Source: Streptomyces malaysiense
Lineage (GTDB): Bacteria; Actinomycetota; Actinomycetes; Streptomycetales; Streptomycetaceae
Length of the DNA: 64,000 nt
Reading direction: 5' to 3'
Assembly (NCBI RefSeq): GCF_000980885.2
Contig: NZ_LBDA02000051.1
Span: 1 to 64,000 of the forward strand
Positions 8,568-16,308 of this stretch are shown piece after piece. The translations under genes and the position numbers were made by a program. Positions within the stretch are counted from its first letter, which is position 1. Each line of letters begins with the position of its first letter. The notes below the pieces were generated by a model. The model was not told the DNA's origin. It saw only the letters and a list, made by a program, of their open reading frames with translations, and did not search any database.

Positions 8568-9059
8568 ATGGTCACCATCGCCGTCACCGGACACATGGAC
8601 CTGGCCGACCAGGCAGTCGGTCGGATCCGCACAGACCTTCGTGAGCTCCTGACCGACCTGCATGACGGCGCCCTGGTGGGGCGCTCGTGCCTGGCCCGCG
8701 GTGCCGACACGCTCTTCGCCGAGGAGATCCTCTCGCTCGGCGGCCGACTGTCGGCGATCATCCCGTCCCGGGACTATCGGGACGCGGTGGTCCGCCCCGC
8801 AGACCTCGCCGAGTTCGACGCTCTACGCGACGCCGCCGCCGAAGTGGTGGTCCTGCCGTACGAGCACGCTGACCGCGCCGCCTACGAAGCGGCCAATCGC
8901 CGGCTTCTCCAGGGCGCGGACCGCCTCGTCGCCGTTTGGGACGGCAGCGCCCCCACAGGTCGTGGCGGCGGTACGGCAGACACGGTGGCCGCGGCCCGCT
9001 TGGCCGGGTTGGCCGTCGATGTCGTGTGGCCCGTCGGTGCGTTCAGGTCCGACACCTAA
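8568..9059 (+). CDS. SLOG-family nucleotide-sensor-like protein
   Basis: ATG 8568 gives 163 residues starting MVTIAVTGHMDLADQAV. A Rossmann-like fold is indicated by the glycine turn TGH in the first strand, SCLARGADTLFAEEIL in the second unit, SAIIPSRDYRDA, and a C-terminal block RLVAVWDGSAPTGRGGGTAD followed by GLAVDVVWP. These are the marks of SLOG domains, which bind nucleotide derivatives such as those made by conflict-system synthetases, and are paired with TIR, SLATT or other effectors. A longer reading in the same frame from 7989 overlaps the two-TM gene and is rejected. Last gene of the cassette; a hairpin lies at 9147-9168. No nucleotide cyclase or synthetase gene is seen nearby. 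Confidence 0.78.
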   Translation: MVTIAVTGHMDLADQAVGRIRTDLRELLTDLHDGALVGRSCLARGADTLFAEEILSLGGRLSAIIPSRDYRDAVVRPADLAEFDALRDAAAEVVVLPYEHADRAAYEAANRRLLQGADRLVAVWDGSAPTGRGGGTADTVAAARLAGLAVDVVWPVGAFRSDT

Positions 9060-9146
9060 CACCTGTGCCCGGTTCCGGACCGCCAGAACACGGCACGGCC
9101 CGGCTACAGTTGGCTGACATCCTGTCTGGTCCAGCGCGGCGGTGAA

Positions 9147-9168
9147 TGACCTGGAGGGCCTCCGGTCA
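9147..9168 (+). terminator. possible terminator of the TIR/SLOG cassette
   Basis: TGACC-T-GGAGG pairs with CCTCC-GGTCA, a ten-base-pair stem with a single bulged T, about 90 bases after the SLOG stop codon. No T-tract. The stretch from 9060 to 9381 has no gene. Confidence 0.35.
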
Positions 9169-9381
9169 CTCCTCCTGGCCGTCGTCATCGGTCCAGCTCG
9201 ACCGCGTCCGCCACACTCAGACAAGCCCGGGAGAACGACCACCAGGAGCACGGCGTTGCGCGGGTCGGCGGTGACGCGGTCGGGTGAATTCAACTGATCG
9301 TCGCAACACCTTTGATCGCAGAGGTGTGCAGTGGGACTACCGAGGAAGCAGATGCCGCAGGCGCCACCCGGTGCGCGGCGG

Positions 9382-9486
9382 CAATGGTCCGCGGAAGACC
9401 TCGAAGCCGTGGCGTACACACTCAACAATCGGCCCCGCAAGACCCTCGGCTGGAAGACCCCGGCCGAGGTCTTCGATGAACGGCTA
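9382..9486 (+). pseudogene. IS30-family transposase C-terminal fragment
   Basis: A short plus-strand reading contains LEAVAYTLNNRPRKTLGWKT followed by PAEVFDERL, the highly conserved C-terminal end of IS30 transposases. The DDE core is absent and the frame runs directly into a fragment of a different transposase, so this is a remnant. A possible IS end with GATCGTCGCAAC lies near 9295. Confidence 0.75.
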
Positions 9487-9701
9487 CCCTCACTTCAACG
9501 CGCTCGCCGAGAGCTTCAACGCGGCCCTCAAACACGAGACGCTCCGCGGCGCCCGCCGCTTCGACGGGGCCCGCGCCTGTCGCCTGGCGGTCTTCCGCCG
9601 GACCAACCCGCTACAACACCCGCCGGCGGCACTCCGCGAACGGACAGCAGGCACCGATCGCCTACGAACAGCAGTCAGCTACCCTGACACTCGCCGCATG
9701 A
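9485..9701 (+). pseudogene. IS3-family OrfB C-terminal fragment, frameshifted
   Basis: The first frame gives NALAESFNAALKHETLRGA and ARACRLAVF, which contains the glutamate of the IS3 DDE motif (ESF). A frame change near 9600 continues the similarity as RYNTRRRHSANGQQAPIAYE to the TGA at 9699-9701. It is fused to the IS30 fragment at the nucleotide level, a typical IS-on-IS scar. Confidence 0.75.
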
Positions 9702-10390
9702 CGACACGAACAGGTGTCCCCCCTCGGGGACAAGACCCCTCTGTGCTACCGAGAGGCCCTGCCTTCACGCCCCCGCGCGGCCACAATCACCTGAACAGCA
9801 CACCCGTACGGAACCCCCAGCCCCACACTCGGTTTAGAGAAGCCCTCTAAAGCTGGTCTGCGTCTGCTGCGGCTCGAACGGCACACTGACAGTCCGCAGC
9901 GCGGACTTCGAAGGCGCCCTTCGAGCCGCCTGCCGAAGCCGCAGAGGGGAAGCCGGAACGTGCCCGGGGGACACATGTGGAGGAGGGCCCTCTGCCGCAG
10001 TGGGGCGCAGGCCTGTCCGATCTGGGCATGGTTGCGCAGATGTTCTGCGGGATGTCTTCCCCAACGCTGAAGACACAGGCCGCCATGCGGCTCGCACGTG
10101 CTCGCCAGAAGCTCCCGAACCGTTGTTCCCGGGTGTGTGGTGCTCTTCCACGATGGACGCCCTGCCAGGCTGTTCCGACTGTCGGATTACTCTGACGATG
10201 TTCGCTTTGCCATGATCGCCATGTCAACTGTGAGTTGAGTTTGGTGCACAGAGAGCTTATCGGTCCAGGGCCGGGCCGGGGTTGACCCAGCTCAGGGGCG
10301 ATGCGTCATGATGCGAGGGCGCCCAGCTGCCGGTGCAGCCGCCCGCTAGGCCGGGGCGTCCCAGCCACGACCTGAAAGGGCACAACCACC
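9702..10390. other. gene-poor stretch before the P450
   Basis: No reading frame here shows convincing coding character or a recognisable domain. The last 40 bases contain the promoter-proximal region and the AAAGGG ribosome binding site of the P450 gene. Confidence 0.5.
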
Positions 10391-11656
10391 ATGCCGGACA
10401 GCACCACTTTCGACCGAGCGGCCTCGCTGGCCGCCGACCCCTACAGGACTTTGGCCCTGCTACGGCACGACGCTCCCGTAAGTCCGGTCACCGGGCCGGA
10501 CGGACTGCGTTTCTGGCTCGTCACCCGCTACACCGACGTCAAAGCAGCCTTGGGCGACCCCCGGTTGTCCCTGGACCGCCGCAGTGCGCTGCCCGGCCAG
10601 TATCGGGGCATGTCGCTGCCTCCGGCACTGGACGCGAACCTGCTCAACATGGACCCACCCGACCACACCCGTATACGCCGCCTGATCGGTCCGGCGTTCA
10701 GCGGCCGCCGTGTAGAACAGTTACGACCCTCGATCCAGCGGATCGCCGACGAACTCATCGACCACATCGCCCCGCTGGGCCGTGCGGACCTGGTGAGCTC
10801 CTACGCCGCTCCACTGCCAATCGCGGTCATCTGCGATCTGCTCGGCGTTCCTGCGGTATGCCGCCCCGATTTCCGCGCCTGGACCGACGCCCTGACCGCT
10901 CCTGACCCCACCCAGCCTGAACGGGCCAAGAACGCGGTCGCCGGCCTGTGGCGGTTCTTCACCGAGCTCATCGCTCACAAGCGCCGTCAAGGCGGCGACG
11001 ACCTGCTCACCGATCTGATCGCCGCTCGTGACCGCGACGACCGGCTAACCGAGGACGAGCTGACCTCACTGGCATTCCTGATCCTCTTCGCCGGGTACGA
11101 GAACACCGTCCATCTGATCGGCAACGCCGTCCTGGCTCTGCTGGACCACCCCGAGCAAGCCGCGCTGCTGCGTGAGGACCCGGGTCTGATACACGACATG
11201 GTGGAGGAACTGCTGCGATACGACGGGCCGGCGCCGCTGGCGATCCGCCGCTTTCCCACCGAGGACGTCGAGATTGGCGGTGTGCACATCCCCGCGGGGG
11301 AGACCGTACTGCTGTCCCTGGCCTCCGCCAACCGAGACCCCGCCCACTTCGCCGCCCCCGAGACCTTGAACGCATGCCGGGCCTCGGGAGGGCATCTTGC
11401 GCTCGGGCACGGCATCCACTACTGCCTGGGCGCGCCCTTGGCCCGTCTGGAGACTGCCATCGCCCTGGAAACAGTGTTCCGACGCTTGCCTGGCCTCGCG
11501 CTGGAGGGTCCGCGGGACAAAGTGCGCTGGCGTCCGTCCATGCGATCGCGCGGCTTGCTCTCGCTCAATGTGGTGTTCGGCACCGGAAACGCCACTGGGC
11601 GTGATACATCAGCCGGAACACCTCTTGGCGAAGGCGAGAATCGTGTCAGCCGCTGA
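10391..11656 (+). CDS. cytochrome P450 (orphan)
   Basis: 421 residues from ATG 10391, AAAGGG about nine bases upstream. Class I bacterial P450 with LNMDPPDHTRIRRLI in the substrate-recognition/B-C region, an I helix reading ILFAGYENTVHLIG (usual AGxDT, here AGYENT), the K-helix EELLRY (ExxR), RDPAHF, and the haem loop HLALGHGIHYCLGAPLARLE whose cysteine is the iron ligand; the usual phenylalanine two residues before the first glycine-histidine pair is leucine. Most like CYP107-type enzymes that hydroxylate secondary metabolites. No ferredoxin or reductase is adjacent, so it must borrow partners. Codon 111 is TTA (10721-10723), rare in Streptomyces and usually a sign of bldA control. It is isolated between IS remnants; its pathway cannot be told. 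Confidence 0.9.
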   Translation: MPDSTTFDRAASLAADPYRTLALLRHDAPVSPVTGPDGLRFWLVTRYTDVKAALGDPRLSLDRRSALPGQYRGMSLPPALDANLLNMDPPDHTRIRRLIGPAFSGRRVEQLRPSIQRIADELIDHIAPLGRADLVSSYAAPLPIAVICDLLGVPAVCRPDFRAWTDALTAPDPTQPERAKNAVAGLWRFFTELIAHKRRQGGDDLLTDLIAARDRDDRLTEDELTSLAFLILFAGYENTVHLIGNAVLALLDHPEQAALLREDPGLIHDMVEELLRYDGPAPLAIRRFPTEDVEIGGVHIPAGETVLLSLASANRDPAHFAAPETLNACRASGGHLALGHGIHYCLGAPLARLETAIALETVFRRLPGLALEGPRDKVRWRPSMRSRGLLSLNVVFGTGNATGRDTSAGTPLGEGENRVSR

Positions 11657-11676
11657 GAGTCGAATCGCCGACCGGC

Positions 11677-11783
11677 ATGAGCAGGGAGGACGCGGCTGAG
11701 ACCGAGGAGGAGATGAAAGTCCTGGCCGCCATGCGCGACGCCCGGGTGCGGGCGATCGCGTTGCGTGCCGTCGGTCTGCCCCG
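11677..11783 (+). pseudogene. short gene start cut by an IS3 element
   Basis: ATG 11677 opens a frame MSREDAAETEEEMKVLAAMR and continues DARVRAIALRAVGLP, a charged helix of credible codon usage, and then meets the IS3 end at 11784 and stops at 11820 inside the element. It may be the N-terminus of a regulator-like protein interrupted by the insertion; the rest is not found beyond the element, where an IS256 fragment follows. Confidence 0.35.
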
Positions 11784-12990
11784 TGAGGGGCCACGAAGTT
11801 TCCGGACAGGCATCCAATAGGGTTGTCCTGAACAAGGAAACGAGGAAGAAGTGGCGCTACCCAGTAAGTACTCGTCGGAGTTCCGTGAGGAAGCCGTCCA
11901 GATCGCATTGAGGTCCAGCAAGACGATCTCCGAAGTCGCCCGGGAGCTTGAACTGAACCCGGAGACGCTACGCGGCTGGGTGAAGAAGTATCAGAAGCAG
12001 CAGGAACCGGCGCCCCCGATGCGGAACTGACAATGAACGAGCGGGCGTGCCTGAAGGAACTCGAACGACGTAACCGTGAGCTGGAGATGGAAGTTACCTT
12101 CCTGAAAAAAGCCGCAGCGTACTTCGCGAAGGATCCCCGGTAGCAAGCAAGTACGAGTTCATCGACGAGATGCGGCTCGACACCGAGAAGTACGCATAAA
12201 GCGTCGAGTTCATGTGCGGTCGGCTCGGCGCCTCCAGATCCGGCTACTACGACTGGAGATCTCGCCCGGAATCCGCGACAGCTCAGCGGCGTGAAGAACT
12301 CAAATTGCTCATCGAGAAAGCCTTCGACATGTCCCGACAGCACCTACGGGCACCGGCGCATCCAGGCTCAGCTGCACCGCTGGGGCGTCGCCGCGGGCGT
12401 GGAGCTGGTCCGCCGTCTCATGCGCGAACTGGGCCTGGCGCCCTGCCTGCCACGGCCGAAGAGGTTCAGCCTCACTCGGGCTGCGACCGGGGAAGGCTGG
12501 CTGTACCTCGCAACGGTCATCGACTGCTGCACGAAGGAAGTAATCGGCTATGCGATGGACGACCAGTATCAAACTCCACTGATATCCAGGGAAATCCGCA
12601 ACGCGGCACGGAATAGGCAGCTCTCGGCCGGTGCCATATTTCACTCCGAACGCGGAAGTAACTACATGTCAGCCGAGCTCGGGAAGACGCTCGACCGGTT
12701 CGGACTCCGCAGGTCTTCCGGTCGCACCGGGATCTGTTTCGACAACGCCATGGCCGAATCATTCTTCGGCGCCCTGAAGAACGAGCGTGTATCGAGGGTG
12801 ACTTACCTGACCCGCGAGGCCGCCCGGCAGGACATCACTCGTTACATCGAATTCTGATACAATCGCAAACGTCTCCATTCGGCGGTGGGTTACCGCCCTC
12901 CGCGCGAAGTCCACGCCGAGTACGAGAAGTTGCGAATCGCCGCGTGAAATGAACGGCCAGAAGCCTGTCCGGGAAACGCGTGGCCCCTCA
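11784..12990 (+). mobile_element. IS3-family element, inactive
   Basis: Delimited by imperfect 28-bp inverted repeats, 11784-11811 and 12963-12990, both starting TGAGGGGCCACG inward and sharing GGACAGGC, with the TG...CA termini typical of IS3. The 1.2-kb length and orfA/orfB order fit the family. No clear target duplication is seen. The element sits inside or beside an IS256 remnant (12991-13444). Confidence 0.8.
11851..12947 (+). pseudogene. IS3 orfA/orfB, several disabling mutations
   Basis: orfA starts at GTG 11851 (SKYSSEFREEAVQIALRSS, helix-turn-helix) but is shifted by a small indel near 12024, after which the leucine-zipper-like end NRELEMEVTFLKKAAAYFAK appears in another frame. orfB reads KYEFIDEMRLDTEKYA, then an in-frame TAA, then another shift near 12330. 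From there DSTYGHRRIQAQLHRWG and the integrase core follow: ATVIDCCTKEVIG (first Asp), HSERGSNYMS (second Asp replaced by Glu), ESFFGALKNE (Glu). A TGA replaces the usual Trp codon in EFWYNRKRLHS near 12855. The transposase cannot be made. Confidence 0.85.
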
Positions 12991-13444
12991 GTCAGGCGGG
13001 TCACGGTCGCGGCGGACAGGCCGGCGGTTCCGCCGAGGAACTGCTCCAGCACGGGCACGAAGTCGCCGGAGGACAGTCCGTGCAGGTAGAGCAGTGGCAG
13101 CACCTCGGAGATCTTCGGCGACTTGCGGCACCACGGCGGAAGGATTCTGGAGGAGAACCGCTTGCGCTCCCCTGTCTCCTCATCGATGCGGCGGTCGTTG
13201 ATCCGCGGCGCGGCGACCTCGACCGGGCCGGCTGCGGTAACCACGATGCGGGGCCGGTGGTGGCCGTTGCGGACGACCAGGCGACGGCCCGCCTCGCCGG
13301 TCTCGCCAGCCAACTCGGCCATGTACTGGGTTGACTTCGGCTTTCCAGCGCCGCGGCCAGCATCCGGCGGGCGCCCTCGCGGACGATCTCGTCGATCAGG
13401 GAGCCGGACTCGGCGGAACCGTCGACATTCACTACGCTGAGCAC
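12991..13444 (-). pseudogene. IS256-family transposase N-terminal fragment
   Basis: From ATG 13444 the frame reads MLSVVNVDGSAESGSLIDEI and VREGARRMLAAALE; indels near 13340 move the reading to MAELAGETGEAGRRLVVRNG, VEVAAPRINDRRID, KISEVLPLLYLHGLSSGDF and AATVTRLT, where it is cut by the IS3 element at 12990. This is the N-terminal third of a Mutator/IS256 transposase without the DDE domain. Confidence 0.85.
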
Positions 13445-13814
13445 GGGCGTGCCTTCCCGACCCGCGCTGCGAACGCGGGCCTACTCGGTGACCATCAAAG
13501 GATCATTCGGGAAGGTACGCCCTTCGCGTCCCTCCCGGAACCGATCCACAGGTCTTGAGCATCGCTCCACACAGGGCGGCGTCCTTCCCTCCCGATAGTG
13601 ATCACGGAGTCTCGGCGGCGAGGCCGCATCCCGAACCGCCATGCCATCGGATGACACGGCTCGGCCAGACGAGTGGCAGCGGCCGCCGCAAGCCGGTGCT
13701 GTCGGAACCGGTGTTCCAGGATCAGTCCCGCAGCCGTCTCCGACGGCAGCTGCTCTCCACCGCGTCCGTGCCGTGTGATCGGATCGACCACGGCTGTTCG
13801 AGGAGTCTCACCCC
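13445..13814. other. no gene recognised
   Basis: Mixed sequence between the IS256 remnant and the secreted-protein gene. No coding frame of convincing composition. The end carries the GAGGAG ribosome binding site of the downstream gene. Confidence 0.5.
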
Positions 13815-14336
13815 ATGCGTTCACGCGTCATCGCCGTCACGGCCGCCGCCCTCGCGGCCACCGCGGCACTCGCGCAACCCGCCCACGCCGCCCCGCTCGT
13901 CGACGGGGTCTACCGGTTCGCGGCTCTCACGGACGGCAAGTGTCTGGTCTGGCCCAAGACACACGCGAGTGTCGGCGTGGTGTCGCTGGGCGCCTGCGCC
14001 GGGACCGCGTCGACCTCGGCGAACTGGCAGGTGCTGAGCCGCCCGGACGGAACGATGGAAGCTTCCCCGTCAGGCTCGGACCCGCGCACCTGCCTGAAGG
14101 TGACATCGCAGCACAGCGTGTCGGTCAGCAGCTGCGGTGGCAGGTACACCGAGTGGACCTTCTCCTACGGCTCCGACGGGCCCGGCAGCGTGGTGTGGGC
14201 CGACATCGAGCACACGCCCGGCGACTTCTCCCCCTCGTACGGAAAGATCGTGGACGATCCCGGCGTGACCGGCCGGATCGTGGTGAGGCGGGCACCCATC
14301 GAACCGCACTACTGGGCATTGCAGCCGGCCGGATAG
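13815..14336 (+). CDS. secreted protein, possibly beta-trefoil-like
   Basis: 173 residues from ATG 13815 with GAGGAG about ten bases upstream. The first 25 residues (MRSRVIAVTAAALAATAALA then QPAHA) are a classical signal peptide with an AHA-A cleavage site. The mature protein has YRFAALTDGKCLVWPK, LGACAGTAS, NWQVLSR, CLKVTSQHSVSVSSCGG and a C-terminal HYWALQPAG. The alternation of short strands with paired cysteines and the CLxV...VxxxxC spacing is reminiscent of ricin-type beta-trefoil lectins, but the QxW signature is weak, so the call stays open. It is a single gene, just left of IS110 copy 2. Confidence 0.7.
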   Translation: MRSRVIAVTAAALAATAALAQPAHAAPLVDGVYRFAALTDGKCLVWPKTHASVGVVSLGACAGTASTSANWQVLSRPDGTMEASPSGSDPRTCLKVTSQHSVSVSSCGGRYTEWTFSYGSDGPGSVVWADIEHTPGDFSPSYGKIVDDPGVTGRIVVRRAPIEPHYWALQPAG

Positions 14337-14525
14337 GAGTCGTCGGGCCGAACGCGGGCCCGGACGCCCGATGACCCTTGCCCTCTCGTGTTGCAGGTGG
14401 CGCTGCACCCGGTACACCGCCCTGCGGGGAGCCTTTGGCAGCTGGTCAGTAACTCCCCGCAGGGCATCAGCAGCATCCACGTTCGGCTGCCGCCCTTTCC
14501 AGATGGCGGCCTCGTTGCATGTCTT

Positions 14526-14548
14526 AGCTTGACTCTGACGCGTAAATA
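14526..14548. repeat. inverted copy of the IS110 target-like repeat
   Basis: These 23 bases are the reverse complement of 16181-16203 and of 4688-4710; identity with the copy 1 flank extends to 14557. It lies immediately left of IS110 copy 2, so that element is bracketed by the same sequence in opposite orientations. The stretch 14337-14525 contains no recognisable gene. Confidence 0.7.
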
Positions 14549-14557
14549 ACAGCAGGT

Positions 14558-14859
14558 CAGCGATCCAGCGCACCTTCGGTGCGCGCCGGGGGCGTGGTAA
14601 ATGCCGTGGCGCGCGCCGGGGTGCTTCCTGTCTGCCCTGACGGGGGTTGATGCCGGTCCGGGACGCTGGTGGGGTTCGTTCCGGCCGAAGCCGATTGCTC
14701 TGTGATGCCGGTGAGCTCGCAGGTCAGCGTGGCGCTGAGGGTTGTCCACGGGAACCGTGGAGTGTTGCTGCGAAGCACGGGCGTCAGAATTCCTGTTCCA
14801 CCCTGGCCCTCCCGGAACGGCGTACTGCTTGGCCGTTCGGTGAGGGAGGGAGCGGGGCC
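14558..14859 (+). ncRNA. candidate IS110 bridge RNA region, copy 2
   Basis: Non-coding left end equivalent to 3068-3368. Conserved blocks include the stem-loop at 14745-14761 (TCCACGG, GAA, CCGTGGA), CTCTGTGATGCC before it, and GCGTCAGA at 14781-14788, which also occurs in the flanking target-like repeats. Sequence between the blocks differs from copy 1, which suits an RNA whose structure and guide segments are kept. RNA boundaries are unknown. Confidence 0.45.
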
Positions 14860-16104
14860 GTGGACGTGCTGCACGAACGCTGCGCCGGTGTGGACATCAG
14901 CAAGAAGGACGCCAAGGCGTGTGTCCGCAGCCCGAGTACGAAACGGCGAGGCTCGTTCACCAACGAGACCACGGCCTGGGGCTCGACCACGAACGCCGTG
15001 CTCGCCCTGCGGGATCATCTGGTCGCCGCCGAGGTCACCCTCGTCGTGATCGAAGCGACCTCGGACTACTGGAAGCCGTTCTACCACCTGCTGGCCGAGG
15101 ACCTGAACGTGATCCTGGTCAACGCCCGGCAGGCCAAGAACCTGCCCGGCCGCAAGACGGATGTCTCCGACGCCGCCTGGCTGGCCCAGCTGGGCGCGCA
15201 CGGCCTGGTCCGTCCCTCGTTCGTGCCACCCGCACCGGTGCGCGAACTGCGGGACCTGACCCGGGCCCGCACCCAGATGACCCGCGAACGCGGGCAGATC
15301 GTCCAGCGGCTGGAGAAACTGCTGGAGGACACCGGGATCAAACTCGCCGCGGTCGCCTCCGACATCATGGGCGTCTCGGGCCGGGCCATGCTGGAGGCCC
15401 TCATCCGCGGCGAGCGCGACCCGCAGACGCTGGCGGACCTGGCCAAACGCAAGCTCCGCAACAAGATCCCCGAACTCACCGAGGCCCTGACCGGCCGTTT
15501 CCGCGACCACCACGCCTTCCTCACCCGGCTGCACCTGGACCACTACGACCAGCTCACCGACGCCATCGGACAGCTGGACGAACGGATCGAGGAGGCGATG
15601 GCCCCCTTCCGAGGCGCCCTCGACCTGCTCGACACCGTCCCTGGCATCAACCAGGCCGTCGCCGAGGTGATCATCGCGGAGACCGGCGGCGACATGGCCC
15701 GCTTCGCCTCGGCCGGGCACCTCGCGTCCTGGGCCGGGGTCTGCCCCGGCCACCACGAGTCCGCCGGCCGCACCAAGAACACCAAGGTCCGCCCCGGCAA
15801 CCCCTACCTCAAGGGCGCCCTCGGCCTGGCCGCCTTCGGCGCGGTGCGAACCAAGGACACCTACCTGCAGGCCCGCTACAAACGGCTGACCTCACGTCGC
15901 GGCCCGCTGCGGGCCCTGGTCGCCGTCGAACACTCGATCATCACCGCGATCTGGCACATGCTCACCGACAACGTCCCTTACCACGAGCTCGGCGGCACCT
16001 ACTTCACCCAGCGCGACCCCGAACGCGCCACCCGCCGCGCGATCAACCAGCTCAACCAGCTCGGCTACACCGTCACCCTCAACCCGAGGGAGCAGCCAGC
16101 CTGA
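14860..16104 (+). CDS. IS110-family transposase (DEDD), copy 2
   Basis: 414 residues from GTG 14860, preceded by GAGGGAGGGAGCGG. A longer upstream reading to 14647 covers the non-coding left end and is not accepted. Same length and domains as copy 1: GVDISKKDAKACVRSPS, VVIEATSDYW, GRKTDVSDAAWLAQLG, and the C-terminal HLASWAGVCPGHHESAG with the family serine. No internal stops. Differences from copy 1 are spread over the whole protein. Confidence 0.92.
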   Translation: MDVLHERCAGVDISKKDAKACVRSPSTKRRGSFTNETTAWGSTTNAVLALRDHLVAAEVTLVVIEATSDYWKPFYHLLAEDLNVILVNARQAKNLPGRKTDVSDAAWLAQLGAHGLVRPSFVPPAPVRELRDLTRARTQMTRERGQIVQRLEKLLEDTGIKLAAVASDIMGVSGRAMLEALIRGERDPQTLADLAKRKLRNKIPELTEALTGRFRDHHAFLTRLHLDHYDQLTDAIGQLDERIEEAMAPFRGALDLLDTVPGINQAVAEVIIAETGGDMARFASAGHLASWAGVCPGHHESAGRTKNTKVRPGNPYLKGALGLAAFGAVRTKDTYLQARYKRLTSRRGPLRALVAVEHSIITAIWHMLTDNVPYHELGGTYFTQRDPERATRRAINQLNQLGYTVTLNPREQPA

Positions 16105-16180
16105 CCGACGACCCCGGACACCCGGCGACCCCACGGCCACCGGGCGTCCAGTGCTGCCCACACCGACCCTGACCTGCACC

Positions 16181-16207
16181 TATTTACGCGTCAGAGTCAA
16201 GCTCAGG
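16181..16207. repeat. target-like repeat at IS110 copy 2 right end
   Basis: Identical over 27 bases to 4688-4714 and, over 23 bases, inverted relative to 14526-14548. Here it is not part of a credible gene: a stop precedes SLTLTRK closely in that frame. This supports its being a recognised DNA target rather than coding sequence. Confidence 0.7.
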
Positions 16208-16308
16208 TCCTGGTCATCTTGCTGTCACAGTCACACCTGGTTCTTGGCATGCGGACGTGTGCTACCAGCCTCGGGGAGTCGAGGTACGGGTATGACCGAC
16301 GAGTCGAC

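Larger units (their letters stand above)
14558..16180 (+). mobile_element. IS110-family element, copy 2
   Basis: Same layout as copy 1: about 300 bp of non-coding left end, transposase, and a short right end reaching the 27-nt repeat at 16181. The left limit is where homology to copy 1 begins (CAGCGATCCAGCG). It forms the left border of the NRPS cluster. Confidence 0.65.

Noticed and set aside
3068..16207. A composite transposon formed by the two IS110 elements
   Set aside because: The transposases differ at many positions, and IS110 elements are not known to mobilise as composites with terminal repeats; shared target choice explains the flanks.
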